From the NCBI GenBank assembly GCA_049596455.1, contig JBMYLP010000018.1, forward strand, positions 1-15,551: a stretch of 15,551 nt of DNA, read 5' to 3'. The DNA comes from UBA7446 sp049596455 (GTDB taxonomy: Bacteria > Bacteroidota > Bacteroidia > Flavobacteriales > Flavobacteriaceae). The notes under the pieces were generated by a model. That model did not search any database and had not been told where the DNA came from. It was given only the letters and a program-made list of their open reading frames with translations. Made by a program: the position numbers and the translations under genes. The stretch's first letter is position 1. Each line of letters begins with the position of its first letter. This document shows, piece by piece, positions 1 to 7,276 of the stretch.

Positions 1-20
1 GGCCGCTTGAGTATCTCCCC
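1..20 (-). tRNA. tRNA-Tyr, 5' part only (cut by the window edge)
   Basis: Read on the minus strand, positions 20 to 1 give GGGGAGATACTCAAGCGGCC, which looks like the acceptor 5' strand (GGGGAGA), U8-A9, and the D-arm start CUCAAGCGGCC typical of bacterial tRNA-Tyr. The anticodon lies outside the window, so the identity rests on this 20-base start and on the neighbouring tRNA-Thr. A tRNA-Thr/tRNA-Tyr pair leading towards tuf is a familiar Bacteroidota arrangement (known context; the downstream genes are not visible here). It lies 36 bases downstream of tRNA-Thr and is probably in the same transcript. Confidence 0.72.
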
Positions 21-56
21 GTATTACAAAGAACATCATTTCGAAAAATGAAAGAG

Positions 57-130
57 AGCCGATGGAGGGACTCGAACCCACGACCTGCTGATTACAAATC
101 AGCTGCTCTAGCCAGCTGAGCTACATCGGC
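57..130 (-). tRNA. tRNA-Thr (anticodon UGU)
   Basis: The minus strand folds as a 74-base cloverleaf including the discriminator base. The acceptor stem pairs GCCGATG (130-124) with CATCGGC (64-58). The D arm contains AGCTCAGCTGGCTAGAGC. The anticodon stem GCTGA/TCAGC closes the loop TTTGTAA, giving anticodon UGU, which reads the Thr codon ACA. The T arm contains GGTTCGAGTC. The 3' CCA is not encoded. It is preceded by its own promoter-like boxes and followed by a partial tRNA-Tyr, so it appears to be the first gene of a tRNA cluster. Confidence 0.95.
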
Positions 131-156
131 TTATGCTCCCTTATTGGAAGCGGATG

Positions 157-187
157 CAAATGTAACAATTAATTTATTTGGCTTCAA
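157..187 (-). promoter_or_regulatory. Promoter of the tRNA-Thr/tRNA-Tyr cluster
   Basis: On the minus strand a TTG (187-185) is followed after 20 bases by TACATTTG (164-157), matching the Bacteroidota promoter consensus TTG-N19-21-TAnnTTTG. Transcription would start near 151-153, about 20 bases before the mature tRNA-Thr 5' end, a plausible length for an RNase P-processed leader. It lies between the hpf stop and the tRNA, so the tRNAs can be made independently of the rpsU-recombinase-hpf genes. Confidence 0.65.
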
Positions 188-192
188 AAAAA

Positions 193-507
193 TTAAACCC
201 CATTTTGATACGATCGCAATTGCTTTTCTTTACTTCGAATAAGCAATCGCTCTAAAGCGCTAGAAGCAGCATCTATGGCTTCTTCAAATGTGTTGCTTTT
301 CTTTTTTACTATAAGTGTGTCGCCAGGTATTTGAACTTTGATTTCCACTTGTTTACCACGACTGTGCGCTGATTTTTCAAGTTTCATATATAGGTCTGTT
401 GACAAGATTTTGTCGTAATAGTGTTGGTATTTATCAATGCGTTTGGCGATAAATTTTTTAAGATTTGATTTTAATGAGAAGTTAATTGCTTGAATAGTAA
501 GTCGCAT
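193..507 (-). CDS. hpf: Ribosome hibernation promoting factor (HPF/YfiA family, short form)
   Basis: This 104-residue protein begins MRLTIQAINFSLKSNLKKFI and contains EIKVQIPGDTLIVKKKSNTFEEAIDAASSALERLL, shown here only as the family landmarks: a beta-alpha-beta-beta-beta-alpha fold with the conserved FEEAIDAA helix. Family members bind the 30S subunit at the mRNA/tRNA channel and hold ribosomes inactive or dimerised in stationary phase. The length matches short HPFs; the C-terminal dimerisation domain of long HPF is absent. The reading frame stays open up to 558, which would add 17 residues, but family proteins start at the M-x-hydrophobic beta strand, so I place the start at 507. It lies downstream of the recombinase gene and upstream of the tRNA cluster, within a translation-related neighbourhood. 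Confidence 0.88.
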   Translation of the reverse strand: MRLTIQAINFSLKSNLKKFIAKRIDKYQHYYDKILSTDLYMKLEKSAHSRGKQVEIKVQIPGDTLIVKKKSNTFEEAIDAASSALERLLIRSKEKQLRSYQNGV

Positions 508-558
508 ATTTATAATGAGTTTTAACGTTAAAAATGGGCGAACTTGGCGCGAGGACAC

Positions 559-1449
559 TTACTTTTTTGCTCTAGGGTGTGCAGCGCGATAGGCGTCTTG
601 CACTTTGGGGAGCTGAACTTTGGTGTACTCTTGTGTTGCAGCCAAGCTTTCGTGGCCAAGAATTTCCTTAACCACGTTAATGTCGGCACCTGCATCTAAC
701 ATATGTGTCGCAAAACTGTGACGTAACACATGAGGTGAGGTGCGTATCTTACTAGATACCCCCCTAAAGTACAATTTTATTAGCCGATATACAAACGAAG
801 GATAGGTTTTTTTACCCTTATCTGTGACCAACAAAAAATCGTGTGTTTTGGCTTTGTCGATTTTGTTTCGCTGCTCGCAATACGTTTTTAATGTTGTTAT
901 TAATGAGGGAAGCATTGGCACTAGTCGTTCTTTGTTGCGTTTACCCAAAATACGCAACTGCTGTTGCGCCCAATCAATATCTGAAGCTCGCAAACCAATA
1001 AGCTCTGCTTGACGCATACCAGTACTGTACAACAACTCTATGGCTGTGGCATCTCTTAGCCCTGAAAACGTTGATCGGTCTATTTGTTGTATGGCACGAT
1101 CTACTTCTGACTCACTAAAAGGAACAATAAATGATTTTTTGGCTTTTAGGGATTTATGCTGTGCAAGCGGGTGTGTGTCTATTACCCCGATGGTGCGCAA
1201 ATAAGTGTAAAAAGAATTTAGCGTAACACACTTTCTATTGATGCTGCGCATAGTCAACCCTTTTTTTGATAACGCAACAATGTAATCTCTAACCATAGCA
1301 TAATGTACTTTGGTTAGGTTTTTAAGCTGATAGTTAGTAGTACAATGCAGCATAAAATCGTCCAAATCTTTGCGATAAGCACGAAGTGTATGTGCAGAAT
1401 AGTTTTTTTCAGCCGTTAGATAACGAAGAAAAGCAGCGACGTTGTCCAT
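559..1449 (-). CDS. Tyrosine recombinase, XerC/XerD type
   Basis: A 296-residue site-specific recombinase of the phage-integrase family. The N-terminal SAM-like DNA-binding domain spans roughly residues 1-85 (NYSAHTLRAYRKDL). The catalytic domain follows with all active-site residues visible: R146 (STGMRQAEL), K170 (LGKRNKER), H240 and R243 (SPHVLRHSFATH), H266 (LGHESLAATQEYT) and nucleophile Y275. The length equals housekeeping Xer proteins, which resolve chromosome dimers at dif. Its place between rpsU and hpf is a stable chromosomal setting in this phylum, not a phage or integron context, so a Xer role is the most likely. Whether it is the XerC or XerD partner cannot be told from this window. 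The start lies 17 bases after the rpsU stop, suggesting cotranscription. Confidence 0.9.
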   Translation of the reverse strand: MDNVAAFLRYLTAEKNYSAHTLRAYRKDLDDFMLHCTTNYQLKNLTKVHYAMVRDYIVALSKKGLTMRSINRKCVTLNSFYTYLRTIGVIDTHPLAQHKSLKAKKSFIVPFSESEVDRAIQQIDRSTFSGLRDATAIELLYSTGMRQAELIGLRASDIDWAQQQLRILGKRNKERLVPMLPSLITTLKTYCEQRNKIDKAKTHDFLLVTDKGKKTYPSFVYRLIKLYFRGVSSKIRTSPHVLRHSFATHMLDAGADINVVKEILGHESLAATQEYTKVQLPKVQDAYRAAHPRAKK

Positions 1450-1466
1450 TTGGACAAGGTAAGAAA

Positions 1467-1661
1467 TTAATTTTCTTCTTGGTCGCGGAGGCGCTGGATA
1501 TAGGAAGCCTTTTGAACTTGAGCGCGTCTCGAAACGGAAGGTTTCGTAAACGTCTGGCGGTCACGTAGCTGACGCATGGTTCCTGTTTTATCAAACTTAC
1601 GTTTGAAACGCTTTAGTGCGCGATCGATATTTTCACCGTCTTTGATTGGAATTATTAACAT
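1467..1661 (-). CDS. rpsU: 30S ribosomal protein S21 (bS21)
   Basis: This small basic protein of 64 residues starts MLIIPIKDGENIDRALKRFK and continues with FDKTGTMRQLRDRQTF, the bS21 family pattern, with an Arg/Lys-rich tail. bS21 binds the 30S platform near the 3' end of 16S rRNA. In Bacteroidota, bS21 with bS6 and bS18 is known to cover the anti-Shine-Dalgarno sequence, which explains the scarcity of Shine-Dalgarno use in the group. Unlike every other gene here, this one has a strong Shine-Dalgarno site (1669-1679), 7 bases from the ATG. It also has its own promoter-like boxes and is the first gene of the rpsU-recombinase-hpf run. Confidence 0.95.
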   Translation of the reverse strand: MLIIPIKDGENIDRALKRFKRKFDKTGTMRQLRDRQTFTKPSVSRRAQVQKASYIQRLRDQEEN

Positions 1662-1668
1662 GAACCGT

Positions 1669-1679
1669 ACCTCCTTTCT
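1669..1679 (-). promoter_or_regulatory. Unusually strong Shine-Dalgarno site of rpsU
   Basis: The minus strand reads AGAAAGGAGGT at 1679-1669, an 11-base perfect complement of the usual flavobacterial 16S rRNA 3' end ACCTCCTTTCT. The spacing to the rpsU ATG (1661) is 7 bases, near optimal. The other genes of the window show no comparable site. In flavobacteria a conserved strong Shine-Dalgarno before rpsU is linked to autoregulation: ribosomes lacking bS21 expose their anti-Shine-Dalgarno and preferentially translate rpsU. The site is read directly from the sequence; the autoregulation is taken from knowledge of the group. Confidence 0.88.
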
Positions 1680-1693
1680 TTAAAATTAGGGTG

Positions 1694-1725
1694 CAAATAT
1701 AGCAGTAATTTTTAATAACCTACAA
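1694..1725 (-). promoter_or_regulatory. Promoter of rpsU
   Basis: On the minus strand TTG (1725-1723) and TATATTTG (1701-1694) are separated by 21 bases, fitting the Bacteroidota consensus. It lies in the short gap between the acyl-CoA dehydrogenase stop (1729) and rpsU. Transcription would begin near 1688-1690, leaving a 5' untranslated region of about 28 bases that contains the Shine-Dalgarno site. Confidence 0.65.
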
Positions 1726-1728
1726 GGA

Positions 1729-2892
1729 CTATTTTAAAATTTGCTTGGCAATCACCACTTTTTGGATTTCAGATGTTCCTTCACCTATCGTACACAACTT
1801 AGAATCGCGTAAATATTTCTCTACTGGAAATTCTTTAGAATAGCCATATCCGCCAAAAATCTGCACTGCCTCATTTGCCACGCGAACACAGGTTTCAGAA
1901 GCAAAAAGCTTGCACATGGCACTGATTTTTGTCATTCTCTTGCCCATGTTTTTCTCATAACACGCTTTGTGCATCAATAATTCTGAGGCTTCTATATCTG
2001 TAGCCATTTGTGCCAACTTAAATGAAATTCCTTGGAAGGCATTAATCGGCTTACCAAACTGCACACGCTCGGAAGAATATTTTAAAGAAGCCTCGTATGC
2101 TCCACGTGCAATTCCCAACGAAAGTGCCGCAATAGAAATGCGCCCTCCATCTAATATTTTCATAGATTGAATAAAACCATCTCCAACCTCTCCCAATCTA
2201 TTTTCATCTGGAACACGGCATTGATTAAAAACCAATTCTGCAGTTTCGGAAGCACGCATTCCCAATTTATTCTCTTTTTTTCCAGCGCTAAAACCAGGTG
2301 TTCCACGCTCAACGGCAAAAGCCGTCATGCCGTGACTATCGCCTTTTTCGCCAGTTCGCACTACCACAACCGCAATGTCGCCACTACTACCGTGAGTAAT
2401 AAAGTTTTTAGTACCATTAATAATCCAATCATCACCATCGCGGACGGCTGTTGAATTCATGCCACCAGCATCAGAGCCTGTGTTATGCTCGGTAAGTCCC
2501 CATGCGCCAATCCAATCACCCGAAGCTAATTTTGGCAGCCAACGCTGCTTTTGATCTTCATTGCCAAACTGTAAAATATGATTGGTGCACAATGAGTTGT
2601 GTGCAGCAATTGACAGCCCCATGGAAGGGTCGACCTTTGAGATTTCTTCAATAATGGCGGTGTATTCAAAATAACCCAAGCCTGCACCTCCGTAACTTTC
2701 GGGCACAAGTACACCCATAAAACCCATACTGCCTGCATGATGCAAGACTTCTTTGGGAAAAAATTGGCGTTCGTCCCAGTCCATGACGTGGGGTGCGATG
2801 TACTGCTGCGCAAAATCGCGAGCAGAAGCAGCCACCAAATTATGGGTTTCACCTAAGTCAAAACTAGGACCCGTTTGTAGTTCAGTTTTCAT
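1729..2892 (-). CDS. Acyl-CoA dehydrogenase family flavoprotein
   Basis: A 387-residue protein, full length for the family. It would oxidise an acyl-CoA to the trans-2-enoyl-CoA using FAD and pass electrons to an electron-transfer flavoprotein. Visible landmarks are the FAD/substrate-binding signature WGLTEHNTGSD (residues 131-141), the C-terminal signature GGYGYSKEFPVEKYLRD (347-363) and the catalytic base E371 in IGEGTSEIQ. This Glu position is that of short/medium/branched-chain dehydrogenases; the isovaleryl type carries it elsewhere. The chain-length preference cannot be read from the sequence. It starts 2 bases after the helix-hairpin-helix gene and is the last gene of the six-gene minus-strand run, although there is no obvious functional link to those genes. 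Confidence 0.92.
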   Translation of the reverse strand: MKTELQTGPSFDLGETHNLVAASARDFAQQYIAPHVMDWDERQFFPKEVLHHAGSMGFMGVLVPESYGGAGLGYFEYTAIIEEISKVDPSMGLSIAAHNSLCTNHILQFGNEDQKQRWLPKLASGDWIGAWGLTEHNTGSDAGGMNSTAVRDGDDWIINGTKNFITHGSSGDIAVVVVRTGEKGDSHGMTAFAVERGTPGFSAGKKENKLGMRASETAELVFNQCRVPDENRLGEVGDGFIQSMKILDGGRISIAALSLGIARGAYEASLKYSSERVQFGKPINAFQGISFKLAQMATDIEASELLMHKACYEKNMGKRMTKISAMCKLFASETCVRVANEAVQIFGGYGYSKEFPVEKYLRDSKLCTIGEGTSEIQKVVIAKQILK

Positions 2893-2894
2893 AG

Positions 2895-3740
2895 CTAATT
2901 AAAAGACAAATATAAGGATAATCTAGCTTTTTTAACAGAATCGAGTTGCTGAATGCCAGCCAAATCGTTCCACGAACCAAGAGTCTCCTTTTGTGTTCTA
3001 ACCGCTACTATGCGACTTGCCAGCGAAGTGCTAACATAGTAGTGTTGTGCTAATTGCGCAATGGTAAGATTATTTATGTTTTGCTTTGTAATAGTAGGTA
3101 CTGAATCAAGAATAAAGTAATCCCAAATGCGTTGTTGGGTTTCGGGACTGAGCCCCCAAACATCGTTAAGCTGATCTTTAACTACAAATCCGCCTAGCTT
3201 ATTCCGTGTAGAAATAATACGACTGGCAAACACTTCGCCAATCCCATAAACCTGCTGCAAGTCGGTGGCGGTAGCTGCATTAAGTTCTTTTTTTATACTT
3301 TTTTGTTTTGGCTTTTTTGTTTTGGCTAAAAAGGGCTTGGGTAACTTAAGGTAGGGTCGTATGCGTGATAACTCCTCATTTGAAAGTTTCGCCACCTGCT
3401 GTAAGGTTTTTTCTGAGGTAATGTATTTCCCCGCATTGCGGTATGCTCGAATTCGATACACGGCATCCATGGAAATACCGAGTTGATATGCTTTAAAATC
3501 AGATATAAAGTTAGGATTAAAAGGGTAAATGGTATCCCTAATCGTGGTTTGTTTCGTTGCGATAAGTGCATCTACTTGTTGCTGTGCTATGGTGTCAAGT
3601 ACCAAAGAGGTGTCACCATTTTGAGTTTTTTTTGGAAGGAATGTGATTCCTAAGTGCAGCAGCAAAAACAAAACCAACGTCCAGAGCACCCCTCTACGCT
3701 GGGCTTTGGTAAGGTTAAGAAATGAGGGCGTTTTTTTCAC
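2895..3740 (-). CDS. Membrane-anchored helix-hairpin-helix protein (ComEA-like modules)
   Basis: A 281-residue protein with a single N-terminal membrane segment (about residues 17-35, VLWTLVLFLLLHLGITFL) and a large, probably extracytoplasmic, part carrying three helix-hairpin-helix modules at about 76-132, 152-209 and 222-278. The middle one has the clearest hairpin (QVYGIGEVFASRIISTRNKLGGF). Such modules bind DNA backbone non-specifically, and the topology recalls ComEA, the DNA receptor of natural transformation, but ComEA normally has one domain, so the function is uncertain. A Lys-rich linker (138-151) separates modules one and two. The start is GTG; the only nearby upstream ATG (3745) is out of frame and stops at once. 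It lies 8 bases after the symporter gene. Confidence 0.8.
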   Translation of the reverse strand: MKKTPSFLNLTKAQRRGVLWTLVLFLLLHLGITFLPKKTQNGDTSLVLDTIAQQQVDALIATKQTTIRDTIYPFNPNFISDFKAYQLGISMDAVYRIRAYRNAGKYITSEKTLQQVAKLSNEELSRIRPYLKLPKPFLAKTKKPKQKSIKKELNAATATDLQQVYGIGEVFASRIISTRNKLGGFVVKDQLNDVWGLSPETQQRIWDYFILDSVPTITKQNINNLTIAQLAQHYYVSTSLASRIVAVRTQKETLGSWNDLAGIQQLDSVKKARLSLYLSFN

Positions 3741-3748
3741 GGCATAGT

Positions 3749-5347
3749 TTACACCTTATTGCGAATGGCAGAAAGATATCTGGTAAGTTCTTCTTTTACT
3801 CTTGGGAATAGGAAAAATAATCCAATCATATTTGGAAACACCAAGGCTAAAATCATCGCATCGGAAAACGTCCAAACGGCAGACATATCTCCCGCTGCAC
3901 CAATAACAATAAACGCCAAAAACAACAATTTATACGTAAGGTCAGACCATTTGCTTTTTCCAAAAATATACATCCAAGATTGCAACCCATAATACGACCA
4001 AGAAATCATTGTTGAAATGGCAAACAATACCACGGCTATGGTTAAAAATGGTCCAGAGAAAGAAATGTACTCGGCAAATGCAGCAGCCGTAATTCCAGCA
4101 CCCTCCACAGCTTCACCATTTATCAATACAACTCCATTTTCACCGCCATAAGCAAAAACCGAATTATCTCCATTAAATATAATAATAACCAAAGCGGTCA
4201 TGGTGCAAATTACCACCGTATCAATAAACGGTTCCAAAAGCGCAACCAGCCCTTCTGAAGCAGCGTATTTAGTTTTCACAGCGGAATGCGCAATAGATGC
4301 CGAACCTGCACCAGCTTCGTTGGAGAAAGCCGCACGTCTAAATCCAGTGATAAGTACACCTAAAAGCCCTCCAAGCCCCGCTTGTGGACTAAATGCTTGA
4401 TAGAAAATTTGTCCGAAAGCATTATCCACATAGCTAAAATTGGTAAGAATGATGTATAAACATGCGCCAATGTACATCAGTGCCATGAGGGGTACCACTT
4501 TCTCTGTTACAGATGCAATACGCTTAATGCCGCCAATGATAATAATCCCTACAAAAACCATCATGATGATGCCAATTATAGTGCGGGCACTGCCCCCAGA
4601 CATACCAAAAGAATCTACAAGCTGCATGGCAGCCTGATTTGACTGCGCAGCGTTGCCTCCACCAAACGAAGCGCCTACGCACAGAAGCGCAAACACAACT
4701 GCCAAAAACTTTCCGAATTTGGCAAATCCACGCTCCTTGAGTCCTTTCGTAAGATAATACATAGGACCGCCATAAACGGTACCGTCTTCGCCAACATCAC
4801 GGTATTTTACTCCTAGGGTACACTCCACAAATTTGGTTGACATGCCAATAAGACCACATAAAATCATCCAAAAAGTAGCTCCAGGACCACCTACAGCAAT
4901 AGCCAATGCAACACCCGCAATGTTTCCGTTTCCTACCGTTCCGGAAACGGCAGTAGCAAGGGCTTGAAAATGACTTACTTCGCCATCTTTACTCTCATCT
5001 TTTATGGTGTCAACCACATCGCCTGCGTCAATATTTACAGCTGCTTTTTCTTCTGCTTCGTGATGATCAATCTCATCGTATTTACCACGAACAACTCCTA
5101 TTGCCAATGGAAATCTTCGGATATTAATAAATCCGAAATAAATGGTAAAAAACAACGCTCCCCCTACAAGTAAGAAAATTATGGTCGGAATTTCAGTACC
5201 AGGAAAGTTATGCAACACCACACCACCCCACCAATCGGCGATAGGTGTAAAAGCTTCATTGATGCGTTCGTCAAGTCCCTTTTCTGGGGTTTGTGCGGCA
5301 AGTGGCAAACAGAAAAGCGTCAAAAAAAAGGTGGCTAAATATTTCAT
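3749..5347 (-). CDS. Sodium:alanine/glycine-type amino-acid symporter (AGCS family)
   Basis: A 532-residue multi-pass inner-membrane transporter that would import a small amino acid with Na+ (or H+). Family landmarks are VGNGNIAGVALAIAVGGPGA followed by TFWM (about residues 138-161), TVYGGPMYYL, and FRRAAFSNEAGAGSASIAHS in the middle. It begins with a signal-peptide-like stretch MKYLATFFLTLFCLPLAAQ, followed by a short periplasmic segment before the first core helix. Residues about 91-124 form a strongly acidic soluble loop between the first helix and the transport core, longer than in the textbook Gram-positive or gamma-proteobacterial members. The frame is open to 5392, but that start would overlap the PspC gene and precede the signal peptide, so 5347 is preferred. 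The substrate is inferred from the family only. Confidence 0.9.
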   Translation of the reverse strand: MKYLATFFLTLFCLPLAAQTPEKGLDERINEAFTPIADWWGGVVLHNFPGTEIPTIIFLLVGGALFFTIYFGFINIRRFPLAIGVVRGKYDEIDHHEAEEKAAVNIDAGDVVDTIKDESKDGEVSHFQALATAVSGTVGNGNIAGVALAIAVGGPGATFWMILCGLIGMSTKFVECTLGVKYRDVGEDGTVYGGPMYYLTKGLKERGFAKFGKFLAVVFALLCVGASFGGGNAAQSNQAAMQLVDSFGMSGGSARTIIGIIMMVFVGIIIIGGIKRIASVTEKVVPLMALMYIGACLYIILTNFSYVDNAFGQIFYQAFSPQAGLGGLLGVLITGFRRAAFSNEAGAGSASIAHSAVKTKYAASEGLVALLEPFIDTVVICTMTALVIIIFNGDNSVFAYGGENGVVLINGEAVEGAGITAAAFAEYISFSGPFLTIAVVLFAISTMISWSYYGLQSWMYIFGKSKWSDLTYKLLFLAFIVIGAAGDMSAVWTFSDAMILALVFPNMIGLFFLFPRVKEELTRYLSAIRNKV

Positions 5348-5360
5348 AAAAAATTTTGGA

Positions 5361-5591
5361 TTATAAATCAAAAACAGATGAGCGTTTGGCAAATAAGAAA
5401 TCTTTCATCCTAAGCCAAAAAGCAAGTACTAAATATAGAGCAAAACCTACACCCAACGAAAAAAAGCTTAAATAAATAAAGAAGATGCGCACATTTTTTG
5501 CTTTCATCCCAAGTCGTTCCGCAAGACGAGAACAGACTTCAAATCCTCTTTTTTCAAAAAAATAGCGTGTTTCGTGCAAAAAACTCATCAT
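5361..5591 (-). CDS. PspC-domain small membrane protein
   Basis: This 76-residue protein has a first half with RLAERLGMKAKNVRIFFIYLSFF, the PspC domain pattern (a short helix-turn segment followed by a membrane helix), and a second hydrophobic stretch SLGVGFALYLVLAFWL. PspC proteins sit in the inner membrane and take part in envelope-stress responses in proteobacteria; in Bacteroidota the role is not established and no pspA/pspB neighbours are present. The start may be either of two adjacent Met codons (5591 or 5588). It lies between DUF2851 (10-base gap) and the symporter (13-base gap), so it is probably cotranscribed with both. Confidence 0.75.
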   Translation of the reverse strand: MMSFLHETRYFFEKRGFEVCSRLAERLGMKAKNVRIFFIYLSFFSLGVGFALYLVLAFWLRMKDFLFAKRSSVFDL

Positions 5592-5601
5592 ACAAATGTA
5601 A

Positions 5602-6870
5602 TCAAAGATTTAAAAGTTTGTGTCCATAAGCGCATTTAAGACAACGGCGCGGTGCACAATAAGTGTTTTTTAACTGTATACACGCCTGGCTTTCAAGAGC
5701 ATCTTCTACAGGACATCCCAACGCATTAAATTTTGAAACATATACATTTTTTTCAGCAGGAAGTTGACGCACCCAATCCAAAACACGCTCTTTTCGTTTA
5801 TCGCCTAAATAGTTGTAATACTGAAATAAAAATGGAAAAACCGTATTCAGCAACAACAATTGCTTAAAGGACTTGGTCAGTCGGTTTGTACGTTTTTTGG
5901 AAGGTGTATCAAAGTGATAATGTGTTTCCCAAAAAGACGTGGTTTTAGCATCTAGCACATCATACCATTCTTCTATGGTTTTCGCTTTTTGGACAAGCGT
6001 CAATATTTTTGGTTTTTGGTGTAGTAGCCAAGCCAATTGTGCCAAACGAATGGTAGGGAAATTGGTTGGGCGCAACCTAAAAAACTTTGCGCTTTCGGGT
6101 GGTGGAGTGAGACTATATTTATGTTTTAAGTACGCATAGGTTTTTTGCTGTTTCTGAAAATATTCGTTTTCCAGAGGCGCATCAAAAAGACCTGCTTGCC
6201 CCATTAAAAGTGCTTCTAAGATTTCCACTTTATCAGCATTTTTAAGAATTGCCTTCCACGGAATAGATAGTGCTGTTTGGGCAAACGCCATGCCGTTTTG
6301 CTTAAGTCCGAAACCCTTAGCAAGTGCTACAAAAAATACGGCTTCCCAATTGTTTTGGGTTAACGCTAACCAGCTTTGAAACAAAGCCGTTTTTTCCATT
6401 AATCGCTCTACGTATAAGCGCTCCCAAAACTGTTTCCGTACCAATTGAGGGAGTTTATGCAACTCATCTGCGCATAGTGTCCACTTATTGTTTTGTGCTA
6501 GCCACTTAATGTATTTATTTACAAAATTTTTAGGCGCATAATCTGCCAGGCGCAGCGTTGGCATAGGTTGTTGACTTGCATCAAAAACGGGCACGTCATC
6601 GCTCCACACCACATGAAGCACAACGTTGTCATAGTTTTTGTCTTTTTGATGCCGATGCCGAAACCAATCGGAAGATTGCACATGAAGTTCAACATTACCC
6701 ACCCAAAGGGTTCCATTAATCTGTATGTGTGCGTTAAAAAAATCTGGTCCTGCATGGGTGTTTTCCTGTCCAGGTTTAACAATAACAACCCTTTCTCCGT
6801 CAGTCGTCTTTAATTGACCTTTGCGAAGTTTTTGTGTTTTCCATAAATAGGTAAGCAATTCCTCGCGCAC
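5602..6870 (-). CDS. DUF2851 family protein
   Basis: A 422-residue cytoplasmic-looking protein recognised as DUF2851 from its start MREELLTYLWKTQKL and the block GQENTHAGPDFFNAHIQI - VGNVELHVQSSDW (residues 34-69), then NVVLHVVW (82-89). No function is established. The D43...E61-x-H63 spacing resembles nuclease-fold active sites, but that is only an impression. The C-terminus has five Cys (386, 397, 405, 410, 413), including CAPRRCLKC, suggesting a metal site. The start is GTG: an in-frame stop lies immediately upstream (6873-6871), and the N-terminus matches the family start. It lies 14 bases after the rhodanese gene. Confidence 0.85.
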   Translation of the reverse strand: MREELLTYLWKTQKLRKGQLKTTDGERVVIVKPGQENTHAGPDFFNAHIQINGTLWVGNVELHVQSSDWFRHRHQKDKNYDNVVLHVVWSDDVPVFDASQQPMPTLRLADYAPKNFVNKYIKWLAQNNKWTLCADELHKLPQLVRKQFWERLYVERLMEKTALFQSWLALTQNNWEAVFFVALAKGFGLKQNGMAFAQTALSIPWKAILKNADKVEILEALLMGQAGLFDAPLENEYFQKQQKTYAYLKHKYSLTPPPESAKFFRLRPTNFPTIRLAQLAWLLHQKPKILTLVQKAKTIEEWYDVLDAKTTSFWETHYHFDTPSKKRTNRLTKSFKQLLLLNTVFPFLFQYYNYLGDKRKERVLDWVRQLPAEKNVYVSKFNALGCPVEDALESQACIQLKNTYCAPRRCLKCAYGHKLLNL

Positions 6871-6884
6871 CTAACATAAGTGGA

Positions 6885-7271
6885 TTACTCCTCCAAATCG
6901 CCCTCCCAAGCAAGGACGCCACCTTCAAGATTATACACACGTTCAAAGCCCATTTGCTCCATCAGCTGACAGGCTTGCCCACTCCTAGCACCAGAACGAC
7001 AGTACACAAAATACGCCTTTGACTTGTCCAATTCTTCAACAGAAGAGACAAAGGCTGCCCCGCCTCGAATATCCAAATTCTTGGCTCCAGCAATGTAACC
7101 GCTTTCAAATTCTTCTTCGGTACGTACATCAAGGATAACAGATTCGGGGGTTTTGCTGTGTAGTTCAGCCCATTCGTTGGGCGTTAATTCGTTCATAGTT
7201 GTTTGTTTTTTGGGCGAAAATACACAAGAAACAATTAGCACGCCAATTGCGATACTTATATATTTTTTCAT
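6885..7271 (-). CDS. Rhodanese-like domain lipoprotein
   Basis: A 128-residue single-domain rhodanese. An N-terminal signal MKKYISIAIGVLIVSC ends in a lipobox with C16, so the mature protein is probably lipid-anchored in the envelope. The rhodanese domain spans about residues 28-126: VILDVRTEEEFESGYIAGA (CH2A-like motif), the active loop YCRSGARSG with catalytic C91, and NLEGGVLAWEG near the end. Single-domain rhodaneses carry sulfur as a persulfide; the periplasmic substrate is unknown. It is the first gene of the minus-strand run and is divergent from the MarR gene, with a TATATTTG box only 6 bases from the ATG, so the message may be leaderless. Confidence 0.9.
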   Translation of the reverse strand: MKKYISIAIGVLIVSCVFSPKKQTTMNELTPNEWAELHSKTPESVILDVRTEEEFESGYIAGAKNLDIRGGAAFVSSVEELDKSKAYFVYCRSGARSGQACQLMEQMGFERVYNLEGGVLAWEGDLEE

Positions 7272-7276
7272 AATTA

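Noticed and set aside
193..558. hpf starting at 558 (121 residues)
   Set aside because: The extra 17 residues do not fit the family N-terminus, which begins at the Met at 507.
559..1449. Tyrosine recombinase as a sign of an integrated element or integron
   Set aside because: There are no att-like repeats, cassettes or phage genes; the neighbours are housekeeping translation genes and the length fits chromosomal Xer.
1409..1594. Small frames overlapping rpsU on both strands
   Set aside because: rpsU is certain from its sequence, Shine-Dalgarno and promoter; the others are shadows.
2526..2852. A 108-codon minus-strand frame inside the acyl-CoA dehydrogenase gene
   Set aside because: It is a shifted frame of a gene whose own frame carries all family signatures.
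5348..5392. Symporter start at 5392
   Set aside because: It would overlap the PspC gene and put 15 residues before a clear signal peptide that starts at 5347.
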